Positions 46,356 to 54,627 of a stretch of DNA of 64,000 bases are shown here, piece by piece. The stretch spans positions 2,263,001 to 2,327,000 of the forward strand of contig NZ_CP114200.1 in assembly GCF_029392895.1 (NCBI RefSeq), given 5' to 3'. The DNA comes from Streptomyces sp. 71268 (GTDB taxonomy: Bacteria; Actinomycetota; Actinomycetes; Streptomycetales; Streptomycetaceae). The notes under the pieces are model-generated. The model was not told where the DNA came from, made no database searches, and saw only the letters and a program-made list of their open reading frames with translations. A program made the translations under genes and the position numbers. Each line of letters starts with the position of its first letter. Position 1 is the first letter of the stretch.

Positions 46356-47256
46356 CCTGCGCGTCCTGCGCGCCATCGCCAGCGCGGGCAGCCTGGCCGG
46401 CGCGGCCCGCGCGCTCGGCACCCACCAGGCGAGCGTCAGCCGCAGGCTCCAGCGCATCGAACGCGGCGCCGGGGTCACGCTGTTCTGCCGCGGCCCGCGC
46501 GGGACGACGCCGACCGCGGCGGGGCGGCTCGTGCTCAGCGGCGCCGACACGCTGCTCCCGCTGGTCGACTGGCTGCTGGACGCCGCGGCCGAGCACACCG
46601 CCCCGTGGCCGGGCCCGGGCGGCCCGGCCGACACGGTGCGCGTCGGCGCCGTCGGCCACCCCGCGCTGCCCGCCCTGGTGGGCGCCCTGTACGCGCTGCT
46701 GCCCGGCGCCCCGCTCGACGTGCGCACCGAGGAGTCCAGCGCCGCGCTGCTGGACCTGGTGCGCGCCCAGAAGGTGGAGCTCGCCCTCGTACGGCACTTT
46801 CCCTGCCTGGACGACCCGTCGCCCGCCGACATCGACAGCGCCGTCATCGCCCACGAGGGACTGCTCGTCGGCCTCGGCGAGGGGCACCCACTCGCCGGCC
46901 GGCGCTCGGTGACCCTGCGCGACCTGGCGCCGCACACCCGCGTCCTGGTCGACGCGCACCACGGCACGTTGCGCCGCCGAGTGTCGGGCGCCGCCGGACA
47001 CAGCGGTGTCGACCTGCGCCTGTCCCGCGCCACGGACGGGGCCGTGGCCGCGGCGATGGTGCGCGCCGCCAGCGCGGCGGTGCCCGCCTTCCCGGCCCCC
47101 GCGCCGCTGCCCGGCGTGGTCTTCCTCCCGCTGGACGACGACGCGGCGCGCTACACGCTCCTGTTGGCCTGGGCGCGCGGGGGCAGACTGGCCGCGCACG
47201 GGCGCCAACTGGCGGAGCGGGCGCGCCGCGCGTATCCGCCGGCTCCCACCGACTGA
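46336..47256 (+). CDS. LysR-family transcriptional regulator (4)
   Basis: A 306-residue LysR protein. The HTH (IHDLRVLRAIASAGSLAGAA; THQASVSRRLQRIERGAGV) is followed by a substrate-binding domain (VRVGAVGHPALPALVGAL). The ATG at 46336 lies inside the end of the preceding LysR gene, so the two are co-transcribed. A TTG two codons upstream is open but less likely. Two tandem LysR genes beside one operon suggest layered control. Confidence 0.9.
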   Translation: MTLEIHDLRVLRAIASAGSLAGAARALGTHQASVSRRLQRIERGAGVTLFCRGPRGTTPTAAGRLVLSGADTLLPLVDWLLDAAAEHTAPWPGPGGPADTVRVGAVGHPALPALVGALYALLPGAPLDVRTEESSAALLDLVRAQKVELALVRHFPCLDDPSPADIDSAVIAHEGLLVGLGEGHPLAGRRSVTLRDLAPHTRVLVDAHHGTLRRRVSGAAGHSGVDLRLSRATDGAVAAAMVRAASAAVPAFPAPAPLPGVVFLPLDDDAARYTLLLAWARGGRLAAHGRQLAERARRAYPPAPTD

Positions 47257-47403
47257 CCCCGCCCGTCGGGCAACCGCCACCATTCGACGTCCGTGACCGG
47301 TTCCGTACCGTCCGTTACCGGGAACAAGGAGAACAAGCCACCCCCCACCCTCCCCCCACCACGCTCACCCTCCTATCCCCCCATCACCCCGGGAGGCAGC
47401 ACG

Positions 47404-47958
47404 ATGCTGCGCGGAATCGACGTCAGCTCGCACCAGTCGAGCGATTTCAGCACCGAGGGGCTCTCGTTCGTCTTCGTCAAGGCGACCGAGGGCCGCTCCT
47501 ACATCAACCCCAAGCAGTCGGCGCAGGCCAGCCGCGCCCGTAACGCCGGCTGCGTCGTCGGCTTCTACCACTTCCTGTGGCCGGGCAACCTCACCGCCCA
47601 GGCCGAGTACTTCGTCGAGAAGTGCGCGTCCAGGAAGGGCGACCTGCTCGCCGTCGACTGGGAGAACACCAGCGAGGGCACCCGCGCCAGCAACGCCGAG
47701 AAGGACAGGTTCATCCGCGAGGTCAAGCGACTGCGCCCGGACCACCGGGTGCTGCTGTACTGCAACCGCACGTTCTGGCTCAACCACGACACCACCTCGT
47801 ACGCGGGCGACGGCCTGTGGATAGCCGACTACGTGACGGCCGGGAAGCCCCGCATCAAGGCCAAGTGGCGCATCCACCAGTACACCGACCGGCCGCTGGA
47901 CAAGGACGTGGCCGACTTCGGGAGCGAGGCGGCCCTGCGCGACTGGGCCACCTCCTAA
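47404..47958 (+). CDS. GH25-family muramidase (lysozyme)
   Basis: A 184-residue glycoside hydrolase family 25 domain, which cuts the MurNAc-GlcNAc bond of peptidoglycan. MLRGIDVSSHQ carries an acidic active-site Asp; FVFVKATEGRSY and LLAVDWENTSEG carry the other barrel-end acids; the end IHQYTDRPL is typical. No signal peptide is seen, so export would be non-classical or by phage-like lysis. The ATG at 47404 has GGGAGG upstream. It stands alone. Confidence 0.88.
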   Translation: MLRGIDVSSHQSSDFSTEGLSFVFVKATEGRSYINPKQSAQASRARNAGCVVGFYHFLWPGNLTAQAEYFVEKCASRKGDLLAVDWENTSEGTRASNAEKDRFIREVKRLRPDHRVLLYCNRTFWLNHDTTSYAGDGLWIADYVTAGKPRIKAKWRIHQYTDRPLDKDVADFGSEAALRDWATS

Positions 47959-48141
47959 CCCCCGACCTCGCCCGCCGGCCCGACAGCCCGGCAGCGCGAC
48001 AGCGCGCAGCCCGGCAGCCCGACAGCCAGTAGCCCGGCGATCAGGCGGCCTGGCCGCCCGTGAGCCGGCCAGCCACGGTGAACGCCCAGGTCACGGGTGA
48101 TGCCCGGGAGCGTTGTCAGAGGGAGCGCTTAGGCTCCCCGC

Positions 48142-48450
48142 ATGAGTTACGCAGATGTGCGCGAGCTGCAGAGCGCGCTCACCACGGCATCGGACATCGC
48201 CTTCTCGCTGGGGCCGGAGCCGTCCGCGTTGGAGACCGACCAGCTCACGGACGCGCTGCGGCGCGCGCTGGCCGCGGCCGGCGCGCTCGGGGCCGGGCAC
48301 GGCACCACGGGCTGCGCGGAGCACCCGCGCGGTGCCACGGACCCGCTGTACGGGGACAAGGACGACCCGCTGCCGCCGGGGTGGGGCCGCTGCCTGCTGT
48401 GCAACGACCGGCGTCGGCGCGCCAGCGCGCAGCGCCGCGGCGGCCGCTGA
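48142..48450 (+). CDS. Hypothetical protein with Cys motif
   Basis: A 102-residue protein not recognised. The N-terminal half is helical and Ala/Leu-rich; the C-terminal half has GCAEHPRGATDPLYGD and GWGRCLLCNDRRRR. Two or three Cys plus His could bind a metal. The tail is Arg-rich. The ATG at 48142 has no clear ribosome-binding site. Codon use supports a real gene. Confidence 0.6.
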   Translation: MSYADVRELQSALTTASDIAFSLGPEPSALETDQLTDALRRALAAAGALGAGHGTTGCAEHPRGATDPLYGDKDDPLPPGWGRCLLCNDRRRRASAQRRGGR

Positions 48451-48588
48451 GCCCGTCGCGCCGGGTCCGGCCGCGCCGCGCTCCTCCACGGGGTGGCGCG
48501 GACGCGTCGGGCCCAGGATGCCGGAAGCCCCCGGGAGCGGCGCGCGGGGCGCCGGTTCCGCGGGGGCTTCGGGCAGTTCGACAGGCCG

Positions 48589-48801
48589 TCAGCGGTTCTG
48601 GATGGCCCAGAACTCGTCGAAGGAGAGCTTGCCGTCCTGGTTGTTGTCGGCCGACTTGATGATGGCCTCCGCGACGGACTCCGTGACGAACGGGTCCCCC
48701 AGTTGGGCCATCACGCTCTTGTACTCGGACGCGGAGATGTATCCGTCCTTGTCCAGGTCGTACCGCTCAAACGCCGTGCGCGCCGCCTCGATGTCCGCCA
48801 C
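48589..48801 (-). CDS. EF-hand calcium-binding miniprotein (CabC-like)
   Basis: A 70-residue cytoplasmic protein with two EF-hands: loop 1 DLDKDGYISASE and loop 2 DNNQDGKLSFDE, both with the six ligand positions intact. This size and layout match CabC-type calcium sensors of streptomycetes, linked there to aerial growth. The GTG at 48801 is preceded by AAAAGGGG at eight bases and matches the family N-terminus (ADIEAARTAFERYDL); an upstream start at 48843 is less likely. It follows the amidase-family neighbourhood of cell-wall genes. Confidence 0.88.
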   Translation of the reverse strand: MADIEAARTAFERYDLDKDGYISASEYKSVMAQLGDPFVTESVAEAIIKSADNNQDGKLSFDEFWAIQNR

Positions 48802-48886
48802 CTGGGCCGCCCCTTTTCGTGTGGTTGCTTTTGACCAGCACACATTAGCGACCTCTCGGCGTGGCGCCGTAGCCTACCGGCACACC

Positions 48887-49513
48887 TCAGCGCTGCCGCG
48901 CCGCCTTGACCAGCCTGAGGTAGCGCGGCCAGTCCCAGTGCGGGCCGGGGTCGGTGTGCGTCGCGCCGGGCACCTCGTTGTGCCCGATGATGTGCTGGCG
49001 GTCGACCGGCAGCCCGTAGCGGTCGCAGAGCGAGGCGGTCAGCGCTGCCGATGACCGGTAGAGCGCGTCGGTGAAGTACTCGGGCTTGTCCACCCAGCCC
49101 TCGTGCTCGATGCCGACGCTGCGCGTGTTGTAGTTCCAGTTCCCCGCGTGCCAGCCGATGTCCCGTTCCCGCACGCACTGCCCGACGAGGCCGTCCACCG
49201 AGCGCACCACGTAGTGCGCCGAGACCTGCTTGGCGGGGTTCTGGAAGATGTCGATGGTGTCCTTGAACGTCTCCTGTGTCACGTGGACCACGACGAAGTC
49301 GATCGGGTACGCGTCGGGGCGGCTGGAGGCGGTGTAGTTCTCGGTGCTCGCGGGCGCCCAGCGGGCCCCCGGGTAGTCGACGTCACCGGCCCGCCAGTCC
49401 GGTCTGGCCGCGGCCAGCGGGGCGGCGGCGCTCACCAGCCCGAGGGCGGTGGCACCGAGCAGGGCGCCGCGCAACACGTTGCGGCGGGAGGCGTGGGGGG
49501 CGTGGTCTTCCAT
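48887..49513 (-). CDS. N-acetylmuramoyl-L-alanine amidase, Tat-exported
   Basis: A 208-residue zinc amidase that cuts the MurNAc-L-Ala bond. A twin-arginine signal (SRRNVLRGALLGATALG, Arg10-Arg11) precedes the Amidase_2 fold with zinc ligands in VVVHVTQ and HNEVPGATHTDPG, and WHAGNWNYNTRSVGIEHEG between. The ATG at 49513 was chosen for the Tat signal. It is followed 86 bases downstream by the EF-hand gene. Confidence 0.9.
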   Translation of the reverse strand: MEDHAPHASRRNVLRGALLGATALGLVSAAAPLAAARPDWRAGDVDYPGARWAPASTENYTASSRPDAYPIDFVVVHVTQETFKDTIDIFQNPAKQVSAHYVVRSVDGLVGQCVRERDIGWHAGNWNYNTRSVGIEHEGWVDKPEYFTDALYRSSAALTASLCDRYGLPVDRQHIIGHNEVPGATHTDPGPHWDWPRYLRLVKAARQR

Positions 49514-50106
49514 GGGGTCTCCCGAGTCCGTGGTTCGGTGGGGCACCGTCGGCACGGGTTCGGCCGCCGGGCGTGCGGTGCGCGCGTCCGTACGTGGGGC
49601 GAAAGGCGCGCGGTGCGGGGGGAATGGCGTGCGACGGAAGGCAGGGACATGACACTTCCCCACATCGTGAACGTTCGCGGGGACGCTGCCAAGACGACCA
49701 GCCGCACAGCCGACGTACGGCCGGCAAAGAAAGTTCCCGACGCCTTGTCCAGACCCTTGAAAGGGTCTGAGGGTCGCATGTATTCCTTCATATTTTTGAC
49801 ATTCACCCGCTGCTTGCAAGGCACGTGGCGCAGTTCACCTTAATTTGACATCTAAAATGTCGCATTTGATCCGCTAAGATCCTCATGCCGCTTTGAAAGC
49901 CTCGCACCCTGTCTGCGATAGTCGAAGCAGCGACCCCCATTGACCCGGGCCAGGTCGTCGAGCAACGCCACGGCCACACCCCCTCGCGCCGTGGCGACAG
50001 CGGTACGAAGAGGCCCCTGCCCGTCCCAGGACGCGGCGGGGGCCTCTTCGCTGCCGCCCGAGGCGGCGCCGCTCCCGCCGGGTCCGCCCGCCGCCGAGGC
50101 GGGGAA
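49514..50106. other. Spacer upstream of the amidase, with an AT-rich segment and a hairpin
   Basis: No gene is convincing in these ~590 bases. CAGACCCTT (49750-49758) and AAGGGTCTG (49761-49769) form a 9-bp perfect inverted repeat. Between about 49780 and 49900 the sequence is markedly AT-rich for this genome, with TTGACAT words and GACAT-CTAAA-ATGTC. It probably holds the amidase promoter and a regulatory site. Confidence 0.55.
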
Positions 50107-50610
50107 TCACCGCTCGGGCACGCGCATCTCGAACCACGTCGTCTTGCCGCACGGCAGCAGGTCCACGCCCCAGCGGTCGGAGAGCTTGTCCACGAGGAAG
50201 AGGCCGCGCCCGCTGACGTCCAGCTCGTGCACCGGCATCAGGCACGGCAGCCCGCGCGAGGGGTCACGGACCTCGACCCTGATCCAGCCGCGTCGGCGCA
50301 GCAGGCGCAGCCCGAAGGCCCGGGCGCCGGTGTGCCGCACGGCGTTGCCGACGAGTTCGGAGACGAGCAGCACCGCGTGCTCGGCCATCTGGGGGCCGAG
50401 GCCCCACTGGCGGAGCACCACGCTCTGCGTCAGCCGGCGGGCGGCGGCGGCCGACTCGGGGCGGGAGAGCAGGCGCACCTCGGCCGCGGCGGGGTTGCCG
50501 TAGAGGTCGAGCGCCTTCGTGGCGAGTTCATCGTCAATGGTCGTCACCCAGCGCGCGGGAGCGGATTCGGCGTCCCGGCGCGACTGGTCCATTCCCTCCA
50601 AGCCCGCCAT
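50107..50610 (-). CDS. ATP-binding regulatory protein (HATPase_c, anti-sigma-like)
   Basis: A 167-residue GHKL ATPase of the kind abundant in streptomycetes, often acting as serine kinases on anti-sigma antagonists. Motifs are the N box in VSELVGNAVRHT, the G1-like region VEVRDPSRGLP and GRGLFLVDKLSDRWGV. The ATG at 50610 is given; an alternative ATG at 50592 has GGAGGG very close. No sigma-factor partner is adjacent. Confidence 0.85.
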   Translation of the reverse strand: MAGLEGMDQSRRDAESAPARWVTTIDDELATKALDLYGNPAAAEVRLLSRPESAAAARRLTQSVVLRQWGLGPQMAEHAVLLVSELVGNAVRHTGARAFGLRLLRRRGWIRVEVRDPSRGLPCLMPVHELDVSGRGLFLVDKLSDRWGVDLLPCGKTTWFEMRVPER

Positions 50611-50890
50611 GCCCCCATCATGGCCGCCGAGCGGGCGGCTCGGGGCGGAACCGTGGGATTCGGCGCGCCCGTACGCAACGCCACACAACTCCGCCACGAC
50701 ATATGCCAAAGGCAGGTACAACCGTTCGATCGCCCACTTGACCTGCCGTGACGACACGCACACATGTGATGACGTTGCGTGCGACGGCGCGTGCGCGCCA
50801 GCGCGGCCCCGCGCGCTTCCGCGCCCTCGATTCGCCCGCACGGGGCACGGGGCCCACCGTCGGCGGGCCCCGTGCACAACTCGCTCCGGA

Positions 50891-51664
50891 TCAGCGGAAC
50901 TTGGCCTTGCCCGGGCCCTCCTCCACGAAGCTGCGCATGCCGATCTCCCGGTCCTCGGTCGCGAACAGTCCGGCGAACCAGCCGCGCTCGATGGTCAGGC
51001 CGGTGTCGATGTCGGTCTCCAGGCCGGCGTCCACCGACTCCTTGGCCGCGCGCAGCGCGATCGCCGGGCCCTGCGCGAGCCGCGCCGCCCAGGCGTGCGC
51101 CTGCTCGTAGACCTCGTCGGCGGGCACGACCCGGTCGACGAGGCCGAGGGAGAGCGCCTCGTCGGCCTTGACCATGCGGCCGGTGAAGATCAGGTCCTTG
51201 GCCTTGGACGGGCCGATCAGCCGCGGCAGCCGCTGGGTGCCGCCCGCGCCGGGGATCACGCCGAGCAGGATCTCGGGCTGGCCCAGCTTGGCGTTGTCGG
51301 CGGCGATCCGGTAGTCGGCGCAGAGCGCGAGTTCGCAGCCGCCGCCGAGCGCGTACCCGGTCACGGCGGCCACCACGGGCTTGGGGATGCGGGCCACGGC
51401 CGTGAACGCGTCCTGCAGGCCGCGGGCCCGCGCCACCATCGCGGCGTGATCCATCACCTGCATCTCCTTGATGTCCGCCCCCGCGGCGAACACCTTCTCG
51501 CCGCCCCACAGGACGACCGAGCGCACGTCCGCGCGGCCGGAGACCTCGGCGGCCAGCTCGCCCAGCCGGTCCTGCAGGGCGACGTCCAGCGCGTTCATCG
51601 GCGGGCGGTCCAGGCGGATGACGCCGACGCCGTCGGCGACCTCAAGGTGCACAGTCTCAGTCAT
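50891..51664 (-). CDS. Enoyl-CoA hydratase/isomerase family protein
   Basis: A 257-residue crotonase-fold enzyme. The CoA/oxyanion region FAAGADIKEMQ and the catalytic region ALGGGCELALCADYRIA, with KLGQPEILLGVIPGAGG carrying the second acidic residue, match hydratases acting in fatty-acid oxidation. The ATG at 51664 gives MTETVHLEVADGVGVIRL, a normal start. It stands between an HATPase gene and an L,D-transpeptidase gene; no pathway neighbour is present. Confidence 0.92.
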   Translation of the reverse strand: MTETVHLEVADGVGVIRLDRPPMNALDVALQDRLGELAAEVSGRADVRSVVLWGGEKVFAAGADIKEMQVMDHAAMVARARGLQDAFTAVARIPKPVVAAVTGYALGGGCELALCADYRIAADNAKLGQPEILLGVIPGAGGTQRLPRLIGPSKAKDLIFTGRMVKADEALSLGLVDRVVPADEVYEQAHAWAARLAQGPAIALRAAKESVDAGLETDIDTGLTIERGWFAGLFATEDREIGMRSFVEEGPGKAKFR

Positions 51665-51769
51665 GAGCGCAGGTTAGCGTCCGCTAACAGGGCGCCGGGA
51701 GGCCACCCGACACAGATCACAGGCGGGTGGCCGGCCGGGCCCCGCGGCCGAGCGCGGGGCCACGGGTGC

Positions 51770-52993
51770 TCACTGCTTGGCGGTCCACTCCGACCAGGGC
51801 ATGTTCCAGCCGCTGAAGCCGTTGTCGGGCTTGATGGTCTCGTCCTGCGAGTTCTTGACCACGACCACGTCGCCGACCTGCGAGTTACGGAAGAACCAGG
51901 CGCCCGGCGTGGAGCTGTCACCGCCGCCGCGCTGGTCGAAGAGGCCGATGCAGCCGTGGCTCGCGTTGACCGAACCGAAGGTCGGCCTGCCGGACCAGTA
52001 GTTGCCGTGGATGAAGGTGCCCGAGGTCGACAGGCGCATCGCGTGCGGCACGTCCTTGATGTCGTACTCGCCCCCGAAGCCGACCGTCTCGCCGTTCATC
52101 CGGGTCACGGTGTGCTTCTCGCTGACCACCATCGTGCCGTTGTACGTCTCGGTACCCGGCGCTCCGGCGGTGATCGGGAGGGTCTTGATGACCTTGCCGT
52201 CCCGCTCGACCGTCATCTTCTTGGTCTTCGCGTCCACGGTGCTGACCTGGCTGCGCCCCACGGTGAACCGCACGGTCTTGGCCTGCGTGCCGTAGACCCC
52301 GCGGGTGCCCTCGACGCCGTCGAGCCGCAGGTTGAGCGTGACCTTGGTGCCCGCGGCCCAGTACTTCTCGGGGCGGAAGTCGAGGCGCTGGTTGCCGAAC
52401 CAGTGGCCCTCGATCGGCACGGAGGGCTGCGCGGTGACGCTGATGGCGCGCTCCACGGCCGCCCGGTTGGTGATCGCGCGGCTGAAGTTGAGCGAGACCG
52501 GCATGCCGACGCCGACCGTGTCCCCGTTCTCGGGGGTGAAGTGGCCGACGAAGGTGTCCTTGGGGACCAGGGTGGTGAACGTCGCGTGCTTGGCCGACTC
52601 GCGGCCCTCGCCGTCCTTGGCGACGGCGTCCACCGTGTACTTGGTGGAGGCGCCCAGGTGGCCGGTCGGCCGCCAGCTCGCCCCGTTGTCGGTGATCTTG
52701 CCGGCGACAACGTTGCCCTTACTGTCCGCCACCTTGACCGAGCTGAGCTTGCCCTTGTCCGCGGTGACCTTCAGGACACCACTGGTAACGACGTCGACGG
52801 CGCCGTCGCGGGGCGCGATGGAGACCACGGCCTGCGACGCCTTGTTGTCGCCGCCCTTGCCCTTGCCCTTGTCACCGTCGTCGTCACCCGAGTCGCCGCC
52901 ACCGCACGCGGACACCAGCAGCACCGTCGTCCCCAGCAGCACCCCGAGCAGCCCCCGGCGCCGTCGCGCCCCGGATATCCCCTGCACGTTCAC
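51770..52993 (-). CDS. L,D-transpeptidase lipoprotein with Ig-like domains
   Basis: A 407-residue lipoprotein. The signal peptide ends at Cys30 (lipobox VSAC), followed by Asp/Gly/Lys-rich linker and two Ig-like domains. The YkuD catalytic domain holds His346-Gly-Cys348 in NASHGCIGLF. It makes 3-3 (or related) crosslinks in peptidoglycan, outside the membrane. The GTG at 52993 has GGGGAG upstream and starts the n-region; an in-frame start at 53074 would add a non-signal extension. Confidence 0.93.
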   Translation of the reverse strand: MNVQGISGARRRRGLLGVLLGTTVLLVSACGGGDSGDDDGDKGKGKGGDNKASQAVVSIAPRDGAVDVVTSGVLKVTADKGKLSSVKVADSKGNVVAGKITDNGASWRPTGHLGASTKYTVDAVAKDGEGRESAKHATFTTLVPKDTFVGHFTPENGDTVGVGMPVSLNFSRAITNRAAVERAISVTAQPSVPIEGHWFGNQRLDFRPEKYWAAGTKVTLNLRLDGVEGTRGVYGTQAKTVRFTVGRSQVSTVDAKTKKMTVERDGKVIKTLPITAGAPGTETYNGTMVVSEKHTVTRMNGETVGFGGEYDIKDVPHAMRLSTSGTFIHGNYWSGRPTFGSVNASHGCIGLFDQRGGGDSSTPGAWFFRNSQVGDVVVVKNSQDETIKPDNGFSGWNMPWSEWTAKQ

Positions 52994-53254
52994 CCGGTCG
53001 TCTCCCCTCAAACGGCCGCGCCCCGCGGCTCCCCCGTCGTGCGAACACCTGCACGCATGGCGATAGATAACCACAACGTATGGAAAGTGGACTGACTGCG
53101 AATGTCACCGTTCCGTTCCAAGTCAGACGCGGAACGCGGGCCATGAGCGAGCGCGGCGGGCCGCCGGACCCGCAGCCGTCACCGCGCTCGCGCACCGCGC
53201 CACGGGCGGGCCAATCGACGTACCGGGACGGGGGTTCCGGCCGCGTCAGCACAG

Positions 53255-53295
53255 CGCGACGGGCCGGCCACGTCAGACGCGGCCGGCCCGTCGCG
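53255..53295. terminator. 15-bp hairpin in the 52994-53607 spacer
   Basis: Arms 53255-53269 and 53281-53295 pair perfectly over 15 bp with an 11-base loop. It lies in a ~610-base spacer with no other convincing gene. Another stem at 53316-53337 (CGTCCCCGC/GCGGGGACG) follows. It is probably the terminator of the minus-strand transcript coming from the CarD-like gene and the small frame after it. Confidence 0.6.
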
Positions 53296-53607
53296 GGGGC
53301 GAGGCCACGGGCGCTCGTCCCCGCACGCGCGGGGACGACGGGGCGGGGACTCCTGGGGAGGCGGCACCCGGGTGCGGCAAGGGAGCACGGCGCGCGAACG
53401 CGGGCCGAACCGGTCGCCGGAGCCGGTGGCTACCGGGGCTGGGCGGGGTGAGACGAGTGCGCCCCCGCCCCATGCGCGCGGATGCGGCCGGGGCGGTCGC
53501 CGGGCGCGTTTTCGGCCGGCACTCGGCGAGTGCCGGCCGCGGCGGTCGAGTTCGGCGACGGGGGCGGCCAGCGCCCGGCGGGCGCTGCCGCCGTCGCTCG
53601 TGCCGAA

Positions 53608-53796
53608 CTAGGCGGCGGTGGAACGCGCGGCGCGCGGACCGGTGGCGGGCCGCCGCACGTCCGGGGCCGGGGCCGGGGCGATGTCGTCCTCCCCGAAGTC
53701 CGCGGCCTGGAAGGGGTTGGTCGCCGGGGACGGCGATGCCGTGACGGAACGGCGGGGCTGCCCTTCCGGAGCGGAGAACAGCGGCGTCGGTTCGAT
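53608..53796 (-). CDS. Possible small protein without a standard start codon
   Basis: An open frame of 62 codons read leftwards, ending in TAG at 53608. Its codons have strongly GC third positions, and it reads EPTPLFSAPEGQPRRSV, then NPFQAADFGEDDIAPAP. AGGGAG lies seven bases before an ATC at 53796, but there is no ATG, GTG or TTG; a stop lies just upstream. Either translation starts at ATC or an internal CTG, the start has mutated, or the frame is not used. Confidence 0.4.
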   Translation of the reverse strand: MEPTPLFSAPEGQPRRSVTASPSPATNPFQAADFGEDDIAPAPAPDVRRPATGPRAARSTAA

Positions 53797-53864
53797 GAGA
53801 GGTCTCCCTATGGGTTACAGGCCCCCTGTGGGGCCTGGCGTGCCGCGGGCGGGCACGGCGGGTC

Positions 53865-54086
53865 CTACAGCTTGGTCATCTTGGCGTAGGGGCTCAGGAT
53901 GCGCATCTGCGCCGGACCGAAGTCCACGAGCGCGGCGATCCCCTCCTCGACGCCGATGACGCGGCCGAGGCCGTACATGTCGTGGGTGACCTGGTCACCC
54001 ACGGCGAAGTGCTTGGGCCCTGGGACGACCGGGGCTTTGAAGGGGCTGGTAGGCAAACGACGCTTCGGAGCAACAGGCTTTGTCAT
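53865..54086 (-). CDS. CarD/CdnL-TRCF RID-like small protein
   Basis: A 73-residue protein. The segment KHFAVGDQVTHDMYGLGRVIGVEEGIAALVDFG resembles the RNA-polymerase-interacting domain of CarD/TRCF, but the helical DNA-binding part of CarD is missing. A transcription-associated or KOW-like role is inferred. The ATG at 54086 was chosen because the conserved basic start (TKPVAPKRRLP) begins there. A small hairpin (53818-53837) follows the gene. Confidence 0.7.
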   Translation of the reverse strand: MTKPVAPKRRLPTSPFKAPVVPGPKHFAVGDQVTHDMYGLGRVIGVEEGIAALVDFGPAQMRILSPYAKMTKL

Positions 54087-54315
54087 TAGCCTCAGTATGC
54101 GCCTCCGCGCGCCCCGTTCGCAGGGGTCGGTGGCACGGAACCGGGCGGCGGCCCCCCGTTTCCGCGTTCCGCGCGCGGATTCTGTCGGTTCGTACCACTG
54201 CCCCCGGGGGCCGCGCGCTGCCGACCGTGACGGTACGCCGACGCTCGGTGCGGGGCGGCGGGCGTACACGGCCTTCCGGGGCCGGCGACCGGTCTCGCTG
54301 GGTTCTGTCGGCGGC

Positions 54316-54375
54316 GCGCGGTCGGCTCGCCCGATGCGCGGTCGGCTCGCCCGGCGCGCGATCGGCTCGTCGACG
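54316..54375. repeat. Three 20-bp repeats in the 54087-54627 spacer
   Basis: Three 20-bp units with core GCGCGGTCGGCTCGCCCG begin at 54316, 54336 and 54356, the last diverged. The 541-base spacer between the CarD-like gene and the ABC exporter genes is otherwise without a gene and should hold divergent promoters at its ends. Confidence 0.8.
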
Positions 54376-54627
54376 CGTGGCCCGGTGCCCCACGGCTCGG
54401 GGCGGGCGCGCCGCGCCGGCTGCTGTGCGCCGGCGGCGCCGACGGGGCGTACCGCCGACGACGGTGCGCCCGTCGCGCCTCGGGGCGGGCGGGGTGCCGG
54501 CGGATGCTCCCCGGCTGCGGCGTGGGGTGTCGTACGAGGTCACGGGGGTGCGCGGGGCGTAGGCCCGCCGAGGTCGGCCAAAAAATCCAGTGAGCGATGT
54601 CAGTGGTGAACCGTAGTCTCGCCCCTG

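Noticed and set aside
48113..48135. TTGTCA and TAGGCT as a sigma-70 promoter for the hypothetical gene at 48142
   Set aside because: The spacer is only 11 bases, too short for a -35/-10 pair.
53316..53337. CGTCCCCGC-ACGC-GCGGGGACG stem resembling a type I-E CRISPR repeat
   Set aside because: Only one copy exists, with no second repeat at spacer distance and no cas genes in the window.
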